DNA from: Deltaproteobacteria bacterium
Lineage (GTDB): Bacteria; Myxococcota_A; UBA9042; DTJE01
Reading direction: 5' to 3'
Length of the DNA: 64,000 nt
NCBI GenBank assembly: GCA_029547805.1
Contig: JAKPOP010000024.1
Span: 1-64,000 of the forward strand
The number at the start of each line of letters is the position of its first letter. Position 1 is the first letter of the stretch. A program made the translations under genes and the position numbers. Of the stretch, positions 47,870-59,999 are shown in pieces. Under the pieces are notes generated by a model. That model was given only the letters and a program-made list of their open reading frames with translations. It was not told the origin of the DNA and searched no databases.

Positions 47870-49474
47870 TCAGGAGTCGGCGCCGCCCACCGCCAGGTCC
47901 TCCGAGGGCCCGACCTCCCAGATGGACCATCCCCCGGGCCCCTGCCAGCGCTGCCTCACGCCCGGGACCGCCGGGACCTCCCCCAGGGCCTCCCGCTCCC
48001 GGGGGCCGTGGAGCAGATAGCGGACCCGGGCCGCCTCCAGCAGGCCTCGTCGCTGGGCCTCCGTCGCGGGCCCCCGGTAGAACCACCGGACCAGCCGGTC
48101 CTTCTCGCCAAACCGGGTGCTCAGGAACCACTGGCCCACGAAGACCGGCCGCCCGGTCTGCCCCGGGACCCACAGCGCGGTCCGGGGCAGGCACAGGACG
48201 CCCCCCTCGGGCATCGACCGAAGGGCCTCCCAGGCCTCCCGCTCGCCGGGCAGCGGCTTCAGCACCGCCCGGGTCCCGGGGTCCCGGAAGTCCCGGACCA
48301 TCCCGGCCCAGAAGGACGACGACGACGCCAGGACCAGCACGGTGGCGGCCGCCATGCGCCCCCGATGGCCGAGGCCCAGGCGGCCGGCGACCCGGATCGC
48401 CCCCCGGGCCGTCAGCAGGCCCAGAGGCACGATCAGCAGGGGCTGGAACTTGGCCCCGGTGATCCAGGGGTTGGCCGTCGCCAGGACCCCCATCAGGGCC
48501 CAGGCCTGCACGAGGCCGAAGCCCCGCTCCCCCTCCCGGTCCCGGCCCAGGCCCGCCAGGGCCAGCAGGACCTGGGGCCCACAGGCCAGGGGCCAGAGAT
48601 ACGGGGGATACGACAGGCGCCAGAGGCCCACCTGATCCGTGGACCACCGATAGACCACATCGCCTCGGGCCCAGAGGAGATAGAGGCCCACCAGCAGGGG
48701 ACCCAGGATCACCGGGGCCCTCCGGACCAGGGCCGCCGCCCCGGCCCCCCGGACCTCCCGGGGCAGGTCCCTCAGGGCCAGGAAGGCCACCAGCAGGCCC
48801 TGGAAGACCGCCGTGTAGGGGTGCATCGCGAAGAGCAGCGCGCAGATCCCCCCACGGCCCAGCCAGGTCCCGGGCCCCGGGTCCCGATCCCGCCGGACCT
48901 CCCACCCCAGCCAGGCCAGCAGGACCGCCAGGGGCCAGACCCACACGAGGTTGGCCCCGGCCCAGAACAGACTGAAGTTCCAGGGATTCCGGGCCCACGA
49001 GGAGAGGCCCGGGTCCCCCCAGAGGCCCAGGGAGGCGCCGCCCAGGGCCCAGAAGTCGAGCCCCCCGGCGAAGAGCAGCAGCCCAAAGGCGAAGACCCGC
49101 GCCCCCCGGGTGGGCCACAGGCCCCGGACCAGGGACCCCAGGGCCCCGACGACCGCCGCCACGCCGATCCACCGGACCAGATGCCAGGCCCAGGGCACCG
49201 GGAGGCCCGTGGCCCGCATCAGCCAGCCCACGGCCGTCAGCGTCCCCATCAGGAAGCGGCCATCCTGGGCCTCGGTCGTGAAGAGATTGCGGGACCAGGG
49301 ACCCCCACCCTCGATTCCCTGGCGAACGAACGACAGATAGGCCGCGTGGTCCGTCGGCAGGTAGGGGTACGGCAGGGCACCGGGATCCTGGAGGATCGGC
49401 CCCAGGGCCTGCCAGGCCTCGCCGGCCAGGAAGACCAGGGCCAGCCATGCCGGCAGTCGCCAGTGCCGCCCCAT
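47870..49474 (-). CDS. GT-C-like polytopic membrane protein
   Basis: 534 residues with about ten hydrophobic segments. After the first helix (LPAWLALVFLAGEAWQA) comes a periplasmic loop with YLPTDHAAYLSFVRQGI, including an Asp-His pair at the place of the GT-C catalytic acidic motif. The C-terminal 130 residues are soluble and begin after SSSFWAGMVRDF. It probably moves sugar from a lipid-linked donor or assists lipid-linked polysaccharide synthesis. Its ATG overlaps the upstream stop by one base (TGATG). Donor and acceptor are unknown. Confidence 0.65.
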   Translation of the reverse strand: MGRHWRLPAWLALVFLAGEAWQALGPILQDPGALPYPYLPTDHAAYLSFVRQGIEGGGPWSRNLFTTEAQDGRFLMGTLTAVGWLMRATGLPVPWAWHLVRWIGVAAVVGALGSLVRGLWPTRGARVFAFGLLLFAGGLDFWALGGASLGLWGDPGLSSWARNPWNFSLFWAGANLVWVWPLAVLLAWLGWEVRRDRDPGPGTWLGRGGICALLFAMHPYTAVFQGLLVAFLALRDLPREVRGAGAAALVRRAPVILGPLLVGLYLLWARGDVVYRWSTDQVGLWRLSYPPYLWPLACGPQVLLALAGLGRDREGERGFGLVQAWALMGVLATANPWITGAKFQPLLIVPLGLLTARGAIRVAGRLGLGHRGRMAAATVLVLASSSSFWAGMVRDFRDPGTRAVLKPLPGEREAWEALRSMPEGGVLCLPRTALWVPGQTGRPVFVGQWFLSTRFGEKDRLVRWFYRGPATEAQRRGLLEAARVRYLLHGPREREALGEVPAVPGVRQRWQGPGGWSIWEVGPSEDLAVGGADS

Positions 49475-51051
49475 CACCGGGCCTCCCCGGGTCCCGCAGG
49501 CCCGATGGCCCCCGATCCCCCGTAGCGCTGCCGGCAATACTCCCAGGCCTGGGGCCGGGGGGTGGCCCGGAACAGCACCACCCGGCGGATCCCGGTGCCG
49601 TCCCCGGAGGTCCAGACCCCCGTCTCCCAGCGGGCGACCTCCTGCTGATCGAAGCCGGGGTCCAGGCGGTCCCGCCAGGACTCCGGGATCAGCAGCAGGT
49701 CCGGCCTCCGGCCCAGGATGTAGCAGGACCGGGCCTCCGGGTCCCCGGCGGACCAGGCGATCCGATGGTCGTTGAGTCCCAGCAGGTCCAGCACCTGCCG
49801 GTCCGGCGGCAGGTGGAACCGGAGGCTCCCGGCGGCCTCGGTGGCCACGGTGGCCCCCGCCGGCAGCATTGCCTTGACGGCCAGCGCCGGGAGGGTGTGG
49901 GCCTCCCGCACCTCCCGGCAGTGACCCCGGTAGGACTGCCGCTGATCCCTCCACCCGGTCCAGGAGGCCGCCAGCACGCCCAGGGCCAGGGCCGCCGTGA
50001 GGCCCCACCGGGCCCCCGGGGACCGGAGACGCCGGGCCAGGTCCTCGGCGCCCAGGGCCCCGAAGGCCAGCAGGGGCACCAGGAACGGCAGCAGGTAGCG
50101 GGTGTGGAAGAACCGCACCGCCGGGGACAGGGGGTGCGTGTCCATCACGACCCCGAGGGAGACCAGCACCGCCAGCATCGGCACGAGGGCCGGCTCCCGC
50201 CGGGCCGGCTCCCGGACCACCGACCGGAGACCCCAGAGGGCCGTCAAGGCCACCAGGGCCGTCCGGAAGGGGCCCTCGCCGGCCAGGAAGACCCGCCGGA
50301 GGTGGGCGACCGAGTCCCCGATGCCCCCCCCCGAGAAGGCCTTCACGGCGTAGGTGTTCGGGAAGGGATGCCCCGAGACGCCCAGGCACCAGGCGGCCCA
50401 GACGAGGCCCGCCGCGACCGGCGGCAGCAGCATCCGCAGGGTCGGACCCCGGGGGTGCCGCCACAGGGCCCAGCCCAGGGCCAGGGCCCCCGGGACCACC
50501 GCCTCGGGCCGCGCCCAGAGGGCCAGGGCCCAGAGGACACCGGCCCCCCAACCGGGACATCGGGTCGTCCGATCCAGGGCCAGCAGGATCAGGGTGGCGA
50601 AGAGGGTCGCCTCCATGCCCGACAGGGAGGCGAAGGTCCAGGCCGGCGAGGACCAGAGGAGCCACCCGGCGGCCCCCCGGGCCAGGGGGCCTCCTCCGAG
50701 GGCGCCGACCCACCGGGCCAGGGCCCAGGCCGCCAGCACCCCGAAGGCCAGGGACAGGGCCTTCACCGGCATCACCGGCGAGACCCCCAGAGCGTCGCAG
50801 ACCGCCAGCACCGGGGTCTCGGCCAGCACCCAGAGGGGGGACGAGAAGCCCGCCTCCGGTTCCCCGGGGTTGTAGGAAAAGGTCCCCTCCCGGATCAGGC
50901 CCCGGGCGTAGTCCAGGTGGATCCAGGCGTCATCCAGCGGGAAGTCCGGGGCCGCGGCCACCGGCAGTCCCAGGAACCCGGCCACCGCCAGGGCCCCCAG
51001 GCCCCCCGGTCCCATCGCGGCCCCGATCCTCGACCAGCGCCCCCGGTCCAT
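49474..51051 (-). CDS. GT-C family glycosyltransferase-like membrane protein
   Basis: 525 residues with about nine hydrophobic segments. The first periplasmic loop has FPLDDAWIHLDYARGLI and GTFSYNPGEPEAGFSSPLW, with the Asp-Asp pair typical of GT-C enzymes that use polyprenyl-phosphate sugars. The soluble end (about 400-525) has LDLLGLNDHRIAW and a YILGRRPDLLLIPESW stretch seen in similar proteins. It probably adds a sugar to a lipid or cell-wall acceptor. I chose ATG 51051 (AGGGGAGGG before it); TTG 51108 is possible. It is followed by a second GT-C-like gene. Confidence 0.75.
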   Translation of the reverse strand: MDRGRWSRIGAAMGPGGLGALAVAGFLGLPVAAAPDFPLDDAWIHLDYARGLIREGTFSYNPGEPEAGFSSPLWVLAETPVLAVCDALGVSPVMPVKALSLAFGVLAAWALARWVGALGGGPLARGAAGWLLWSSPAWTFASLSGMEATLFATLILLALDRTTRCPGWGAGVLWALALWARPEAVVPGALALGWALWRHPRGPTLRMLLPPVAAGLVWAAWCLGVSGHPFPNTYAVKAFSGGGIGDSVAHLRRVFLAGEGPFRTALVALTALWGLRSVVREPARREPALVPMLAVLVSLGVVMDTHPLSPAVRFFHTRYLLPFLVPLLAFGALGAEDLARRLRSPGARWGLTAALALGVLAASWTGWRDQRQSYRGHCREVREAHTLPALAVKAMLPAGATVATEAAGSLRFHLPPDRQVLDLLGLNDHRIAWSAGDPEARSCYILGRRPDLLLIPESWRDRLDPGFDQQEVARWETGVWTSGDGTGIRRVVLFRATPRPQAWEYCRQRYGGSGAIGPAGPGEAR

Positions 51052-51144
51052 CCCTCCCCTGCGGCCCGCCCCGGCCCCGATCCTGGCCCGAGCGCCATCG
51101 TCCCGCAAGCCGCCAGATGGCCAGGTCCCGACAGCCCGTCACGG

Positions 51145-51184
51145 GGCCCGGGACGGAGGAGTTCCGGTTCCGGGCCTTTTTTTT
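51145..51184 (+). terminator. Intrinsic terminator with no gene before it on the same strand
   Basis: GGCCCGGGA (51145-51153) pairs with TTCCGGGCC (51168-51176) as nine pairs with one wobble. An inner CGGA/TCCG stem (51154-51157, 51063-type partner at 51163-51166) extends it. Eight T follow at 51177-51184. It points to plus-strand transcription, but the nearest upstream genes lie on the minus strand. Confidence 0.7.
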
Positions 51185-51186
51185 GA

Positions 51187-51215
51187 TGGACACTGTGAAA
51201 CCGGAGGCCTATGCT
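51187..51215 (+). promoter_or_regulatory. Promoter of the membrane sensor kinase gene
   Basis: TGGACA (51187-51192) and TATGCT (51210-51215) are 17 bp apart, immediately behind the terminator. The expected start is near 51222, with a leader of about 50 bases. Confidence 0.55.
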
Positions 51216-51271
51216 CCAGATTGGCTGAGTGTGGAAAGGCCACCACCTGACAGCCCGGAGGGGGTCATGCC

Positions 51272-53797
51272 ATGAAGGGGTCTCCAGGCCGGTGGATCGC
51301 CCTGGGCGTCATCGCCTGCTCGCTGGCCATCCTGGCCGGGGCCACCGGAGCCATCACGGCCGCCCGGCAGGAGGCCGAGGAAAAGGCCCAAGAGACCCTG
51401 GCCGATGTCGCAGAACTGGCCTCCGGTGGCCTCTCCCGCTGGATCAGTCGGCGGATCCGCGACGTGGACCGGGAGGGCCAGAGCGGCCTGACGGACCTCA
51501 TCGTCCGTGGCGCCCTCTGGGACTTGGAGCCGTGGCGTTCCCTGGTGCGGCATCACCTGGAGGCCTTCCAGCAGACCTCCGACTTCCGGGACATACTGGT
51601 CCTCGATGACCAGGGCCGACCGGTCCTTTCGGCCTCCGGGGACAGGCCTGCACCCCCACCCCAGACCGCGGACCTGGTCCGCCGGGCCCGGGAGTCGCCT
51701 GCGGTGGTCCGTGGCGACATCTACCGGTGCGACCGATGCGGGCATGTGCACCTGGAGTTCGCGACGGCGATCCGGGATCCGGAGGGTCAGGTCCTGGGGT
51801 TCCTGGTGGCTCGGATCCATGCCGAAGAGATCCTCTTCCCCCATCTGCTGCGATGGCCGACCCCCTCGGCGACGGCCGAGATCCTGCTGATCGAGCGCCA
51901 GGGGGACCAGGTGACCTTCCTGTCGCCCCTGCGCCACCGGCCGGACATCCCTCCCGCCACGCTCCGGATGCCTGTGACCCGGTTCCCTCGCACCGGGGGC
52001 CTCACGGGACCGGGGCCCGAAGGGTCCTGGGAGGGCACGGACTACCGAGGCATCCCGGTGCTGGCTTACGTCCACGCCATCCCGGAGACGCCCTGGGTCC
52101 TGATCGCCCAGATGGACCGGACCGAGGCCCTGGAGCCCTGGACGCCGATCCGACGGGCCATCGAGGCCATCGCCCTGCTGGCCGTCGCCTTCGTGGTCGC
52201 CTTCGGCCTGTGGATCCACCGGCTGTATCGGACCCGGCGGCTGGCAGCCAACCTGGCCCGGGAGCGGGCCCTGCGCCTGGCCCTGTCGGAGTCCGAGGCG
52301 ATCCTCCAGGGGATCGGCGACGGCGTGATCGCCACGGACCGGGAGGGCCTGGTCCGGCGCATCAACCCCGTCGCCGCCTCCTTGACCGGCTGGACGGTGG
52401 CCGAGGCCCTGGGTCGTCCCCTGAGAGAGGTCTTCCGGATCCGCAACGAGGAGACGGGCCAGCCGGCCGAGGACCCGGTGGCGCGGGTGCTGGCCACCGG
52501 CGAGGTGGTGGGCCTCGCGAACCACACCGAACTGGTGGCCCGGGACGGCACCGCCCGACCCATCGCCGACAGCGGCGCCCCGTTCCGGGACGACCAGGGG
52601 GCCCTCCTGGGCGTCGTGCTGGTCTTCCGGGACCAGTCGGAGCGCCGGGCCCGGGAACGGGCCGTCCAGGAGGTCTCGGAGCGGTTCGAGCGGTTCTTCC
52701 GAGGCCTCCCCCAGGGCGTGGCCATCGGCCGAAAGGCCCCTGGCGGCCCTGGCGATTTCCGGCAGACGCGATGGACCGCCGTGAACCCCGCCCTGGCCCG
52801 GCTGGCGGGACGGCCGCCGGAGGCCCTCGAGGGGCGTCTCGCCTCGGAGGTCCTCGGGGAGGCCTGGTCCCGGTGGGTTGGAACCTGTCACGGACAGGAC
52901 CACGCGGTGCACCTGGAGGACGACTGGCCCCTGGACCAGTCCCGGCGGGTCGCGGTGACCCTGATCCGCACGGCCCCCGACGAGTGCGTGCTGGTCGTCG
53001 AGGACGTCACCGACCGCCACCGGGCCGAGCGGGAGCGGCAGCGCATGGAGGCCGTCGCCGCCCAGCAGCAGCGCCTGGAGGCCATCGGCACGCTGGCCGC
53101 GGGGGTGGCCCACGAGATCAACAACCCGGTCCAGTCGATCCTGAACTATGCCGAGGTCCTGGAGGGGCGTCCCGAGGACGCCGGGTCGGTCCGGGAGTTC
53201 GTGCCCGAGATCGCCCGGGAGGCGCAACGCATCGCCGAGACCGTCCGGAGCCTGCTGGGGATCGCCCGCCCGGGGACCGACGCCATCTCGACCATCCGGC
53301 CGGAGCAGGTCTGGGAGCGGGCCCTGGCCCTGGTGCGAACAATGCTCCAGAAGGAGAAGATCTCCGTCCGGGTCGAGGTGATGCCGGACCTGCCCGCGAT
53401 CCGGTGCCGGACCTCCCAGGTGCTCCAGGTCCTGCTGAACCTGCTGATCAACGCCCGGGATGCCCTGACGGACCCGGGTCGGAATCCCGACACCCCCCGG
53501 CACGTCCTCTGCCGGTCCGAGGCGGTCGCGGTCCAGGGCCGCCCCGGGGTCCGGTTCCTGGTCCGGGACAACGGTCCCGGCATCCCCGACGATCTCCGGG
53601 AGCACCTGTTCGAGCCCTTCTTCACCTCGAAGGGACGGGACCGGGGCACGGGCCTCGGGTTGTGGATCAGTCGCCGGATTGCCGAGGATCACGGCGGCAG
53701 GCTGTGGTTCGAATCGACCCCTGGCGAGGGGACCACGTTCCTGCTGGACCTTCCCCTGGAGGAGGCGACCGATGGCGAAGGTGCTGCTGGTCGATGA
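51272..53797 (+). CDS. Membrane sensor histidine kinase with Cache-like and PAS domains
   Basis: 841 residues. Membrane helix about 8-30, a periplasmic Cache-like sensing region to about 290, a second helix about 295-318, PAS domains about 340-455 and 470-580, phosphoacceptor region with AAGVAHEINNPVQS (His near 613) and ATP-binding domain about 700-835 (NARDAL; DNGPGIPDD; GTGLGLWISRR). The sensing region has a CxxC pair, YRCDRCGHVHLEF (about 152-155), which might bind a metal or respond to redox. The following HD-GYP gene overlaps this one by 26 bases, so it is its probable partner. GGAGGGGG precedes ATG 51272. Confidence 0.92.
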   Translation: MKGSPGRWIALGVIACSLAILAGATGAITAARQEAEEKAQETLADVAELASGGLSRWISRRIRDVDREGQSGLTDLIVRGALWDLEPWRSLVRHHLEAFQQTSDFRDILVLDDQGRPVLSASGDRPAPPPQTADLVRRARESPAVVRGDIYRCDRCGHVHLEFATAIRDPEGQVLGFLVARIHAEEILFPHLLRWPTPSATAEILLIERQGDQVTFLSPLRHRPDIPPATLRMPVTRFPRTGGLTGPGPEGSWEGTDYRGIPVLAYVHAIPETPWVLIAQMDRTEALEPWTPIRRAIEAIALLAVAFVVAFGLWIHRLYRTRRLAANLARERALRLALSESEAILQGIGDGVIATDREGLVRRINPVAASLTGWTVAEALGRPLREVFRIRNEETGQPAEDPVARVLATGEVVGLANHTELVARDGTARPIADSGAPFRDDQGALLGVVLVFRDQSERRARERAVQEVSERFERFFRGLPQGVAIGRKAPGGPGDFRQTRWTAVNPALARLAGRPPEALEGRLASEVLGEAWSRWVGTCHGQDHAVHLEDDWPLDQSRRVAVTLIRTAPDECVLVVEDVTDRHRAERERQRMEAVAAQQQRLEAIGTLAAGVAHEINNPVQSILNYAEVLEGRPEDAGSVREFVPEIAREAQRIAETVRSLLGIARPGTDAISTIRPEQVWERALALVRTMLQKEKISVRVEVMPDLPAIRCRTSQVLQVLLNLLINARDALTDPGRNPDTPRHVLCRSEAVAVQGRPGVRFLVRDNGPGIPDDLREHLFEPFFTSKGRDRGTGLGLWISRRIAEDHGGRLWFESTPGEGTTFLLDLPLEEATDGEGAAGR

Positions 53798-54875
53798 CGA
53801 AGAGGGCATCCGGCGGACGACCCCGATCCTGCTGGGCCAGGACGGCCATCAGGTGCGGACGGCCCGGGATGTCCCCGAGGCCCTGGAGGCCCTCCAGGAG
53901 GAGGACTGGGACGTCATCCTGACCGACATCGTGATGCCAGGACCCAGCGGCATCGACCTGCTCGCCGAGGCCCACCGCCTGCGTCCCCATGCCACGGTCG
54001 TGCTGCTGACCGGACAGCCGAGCATCGAGACGGCCACCGAGGCCCTGCGGCAGGGGGCCCACGACTACCTGCCCAAGCCGGTCCGGGGGGAGACCCTGCG
54101 CCGGGTCGTCCGCCAGGCCGCCGAGCGGGCCGGCCTCCGAAAAGAGAATGCGCGCCTTGAGGAGGCCCAGCGGCGCCATCTGCAAGACCTGGAGGTCCAG
54201 ATCGCCACTCGGACCCGGGAGATCCGGGACCTGATGGATGCCCTGCAGAAGCGCCTGGACGAGACCCATCGCATCCTCGAGGCCACCGTCGAGGCCTTCT
54301 CCCGGGCGATGGAACTGCGGGACCCCTATACGGCGGGCCACCAGCGGCGGGTCACCCGGCTGGCCATGGCCCTCGGCACGGCCCTGGGCTGGCCCCCCGA
54401 TCGCCTCCGGTTCCTCAAGATCGCCGCCCTGCTCCACGACCTCGGCAAACTGAAGGTCCCTGCGGAGATCCTGGCGAAGCCCTCCCGCCTCTCCGCGGCC
54501 GAGTTCGCCCTGATCCGCCAGCACCCGGTGTCGGGCTGGGAGGTCATCGCGCCGTTGGACTTTGCGGGCCCCGTGGGGCTCATCGTCCGGCAGCACCACG
54601 AGCGTCTCGACGGCAGCGGCTATCCCGACGGTCTGAAGGGCGACCAGATCCTCCCAGAGTCCCGGGTCCTGGCGGTCGCCGACGTGGTGGAGGCGATGGC
54701 CTCCCACCGGCCCTACCGCCCGGCCCTGGGCCTCGACGCGGCGTTGGAGGAGATTCGCCGAGGGTCCGGGGTCCTCTACGACCCCGAAATGGTCCAGGCC
54801 GCCGAGACCACCTTCCGAAGTGGACTCCCCTTCGAAGAGGATCCCACCGCCTCCGCTCTCCGGGCCGGGAGTTGA
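53772..54875 (+). CDS. Response regulator with HD-GYP domain
   Basis: 367 residues: receiver about 1-120 (LVDDEEG, phosphoacceptor in ILTDIVMPGPSG, Lys of LPKPV), a coiled-coil link about 130-170 and an HD-GYP domain about 175-345 with LLHDLGKLKVP and HHERLDGSGYPDGLKG, the complete metal and cyclic-di-GMP site. It should break down cyclic di-GMP when phosphorylated by the kinase encoded upstream. ATG 53772 sits inside the last codons of that kinase gene, with GGAGG before it. Converges on carB. Confidence 0.93.
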   Translation: MAKVLLVDDEEGIRRTTPILLGQDGHQVRTARDVPEALEALQEEDWDVILTDIVMPGPSGIDLLAEAHRLRPHATVVLLTGQPSIETATEALRQGAHDYLPKPVRGETLRRVVRQAAERAGLRKENARLEEAQRRHLQDLEVQIATRTREIRDLMDALQKRLDETHRILEATVEAFSRAMELRDPYTAGHQRRVTRLAMALGTALGWPPDRLRFLKIAALLHDLGKLKVPAEILAKPSRLSAAEFALIRQHPVSGWEVIAPLDFAGPVGLIVRQHHERLDGSGYPDGLKGDQILPESRVLAVADVVEAMASHRPYRPALGLDAALEEIRRGSGVLYDPEMVQAAETTFRSGLPFEEDPTASALRAGS

Positions 54876-54940
54876 TCGGGTCGGACCAACAACGCTCCCC
54901 GGTGCAGGCCACTACCGTGTCGGATCGGGATCCGCAGGTT

Positions 54941-58121
<3,181 letters not shown>

Positions 58122-58132
<11 letters not shown>

Positions 58133-59285
58133 GGCGGGCCTCCATCGCCTCGACGAACCGGTCGAAGAGCACCAGGGCGTCCCGGGGACCGGGGCTCGCC
58201 TCCGGGTGGAACTGCACGCTGAAGACCGGTCGCCCCCGGATCGCCATGCCCTCGAGCGTCCGGTCATGGAGCGAGAGGTGGGTCACCTCCACCTCCGGCG
58301 GCAGCGTGTCCGGGTCCACCGCGAACCCGTGGTTCTGGCTCGTGATCCAGACCCGGCCAGACCGGAGGTCCTGGACCGGGTGGTTGGTGCCCCGGTGGCC
58401 GAAGGGCAGTTTGAAGGTCCGGGCCCCCATCGCCAGGCCCAGGACCTGGTGTCCCAGGCAGATGCCGAAGAGCGGGAGGTCCCCGTGCTGGAGCAGGCGG
58501 CGGACCGTCGCGATGCCCGCCGAGACCTGGGCCGGGTTGCCGGGGCCATTGGACAGGAAGACCCCGTCCGGCTCGTGGTCCAGGACCTCCCGGGCGTCGG
58601 TCCAGGCCGGGAAGCAGGTGACCTGGCAGCCGCGCCAGACCAGGTTCCGGACGATGTTCCGCTTCATCCCGAAGTCGATCGCCGCGACCCGGAGTCGGAG
58701 CGTGGTCCGCCGGCAGGGGACCGGGCTCACCTCTCCCGGCTCCAGGGGCAGGGCCACCGGCGTCTCCACCGTGACCCGCCGGGTCAGGTCCTCGTGGTCG
58801 ATGCCCGGCCATTCCCGGAGCCGCTTCTGGAGCGTGGCCAGCGGCGTCCCATCGGTGGCGATGGCCGCCTTCATGGTCCCCTGGTTCCGGAGCCGCCGGA
58901 CCAGGGCCCGGGTGTCCACCCCTTCCAGGCCCGGGACCCCCTGGGCCCGGAGGTAGTCCTCCAGGCTCCCCTGGGCGCGCCAGTTGCTGTGGAGCCTCGG
59001 TCGGGAGGCCACCACGAACCCGGCCAGGTGGATGCGGCGGCTCTCCACATCGTCGGGGTTGACCCCGTAGTTGCCCACGTGGGGGACCGTCAGGGCCAGG
59101 ATCTGCCCGCAGTAGGACGGGTCCGTGAGGGCCTCCTGATAGCCTGCCATCGCGGTGCTGAAGACCGCCTCCCCGAGGCGGACTCCGCGCCACCCGAAGG
59201 GCAGCCCATGAAAGACCGTCCCATCTTCCAGCAGCAGCACCCCATCACCGGTCCAGGGGGGGTCAGGGGGGGCGAGGTCCTTCAC
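58122..59285 (-). CDS. carA: Carbamoyl-phosphate synthase small subunit (glutaminase)
   Basis: Hydrolyses glutamine to supply ammonia to CarB. 387 residues. The N-terminal CarA domain shows TAMAGYQEALTDPSY and VGNYGVNPDD. The class I glutaminase domain has the nucleophile Cys in FGICLGHQVLG, GTNHPV and the His-Glu pair of QFHPEASPGP. GTG 59285 follows GAGG at about six bases and has a TTGACA promoter at 59312-59340. No ARG-box-like dyad was seen at this promoter. Confidence 0.95.
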
Positions 59286-59311
59286 CCGATCCTCGTGGCG
59301 GAACCCGCGGG

Positions 59312-59340
59312 AGCCTATGCGAAGGCCCCGTCCCTGTCAA
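59312..59340 (-). promoter_or_regulatory. Promoter of carA-carB
   Basis: On the minus strand a perfect -35 TTGACA (59340-59335) and TAGGCT (59317-59312) are 17 bp apart, about 20 bases before the GTG start. Confidence 0.65.
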
Positions 59341-59433
59341 CGACCCCGTCACAAGCGGCCCAGGTGTCCGGACCATCCGCGCGTGCAGACGTCCGAAGGA
59401 AGGGAAACGGAGGTAGCAGTGGGATCAGATCCC

Positions 59434-59965
59434 GGAGGACCGGCCCCCGGGCCACCCGCCACCCAACGCCTCGCTCCACCGCCCTCCACCGACCGCATCC
59501 CCCGCCAGCGCCCCGCTTCACCACCCCCTGGCACCCACCTCCCTCGGGGGGCCCGGGGGCCGGGCCCGGAGGACGCTCCGCAGGCGCGCGCGACCTTGCG
59601 GGGGCCATCCATCCCCTCGCGCGCGCCGAGGTCGCAGACGCGCCCCGGGGGCAGCGCCCCCGGGGCGACGGCGTGTCCGGAGGACCGGCCTCCGGGTCCC
59701 CCGCCACCCAACGCCCCGCTCCACCACCCCGCCCAACAACCGCATCCCCCGCCAGCGCCCCATTCCACCACCCCGTGGCGGCCACCTCCATCGGGGGGAC
59801 CTGGGGGCCGGGCACGGAGGACGCTCCGCAGGCGCGCGCGACCTTGCGGGGGCCATCCATGCCCCCGCGCGCGCCGAGGTCGCAGACGCGCCCCGGGGGC
59901 AGCGCCCACGGGGCGACGTCGTGTCCGAAGGACCGGCCCTCGGGCCCCCCGCCACCCAACATCCC
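59434..59965. repeat. Structured tandem repeat, about 245 bp unit, just over two copies
   Basis: The stretch between carA and the alpha-2-macroglobulin-like gene holds no supported gene. Units start near 59434, 59679 and 59927 (last one partial), so the period is about 245-248 bp. Each full unit has two strong hairpins. In unit 1 an 11-bp perfect dyad GGCGCGCGCGA/TCGCGCGCGCC (59583-59593, 59617-59627) is followed by a 12-bp perfect dyad CGCCCCGGGGGC/GCCCCCGGGGCG (59641-59652, 59656-59667) with loop AGC. Unit 2 keeps both at 59831-59875 and 59889-59915 with small changes. Reading frames inside it on both strands are low-complexity and are taken as chance. Confidence 0.8.
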
Positions 59966-59999
59966 GGAATGGCGGGAACAGGTCCGGATCGCCGGAAGG

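Noticed and set aside
51209-53809. 866-codon minus-strand frame opposite the membrane sensor kinase
   Set aside because: The plus-strand frame has complete kinase motifs; this is its shadow.
54876-54940. Terminator between the convergent HD-GYP and carB genes
   Set aside because: No stable hairpin with a T run on either strand was found by eye.
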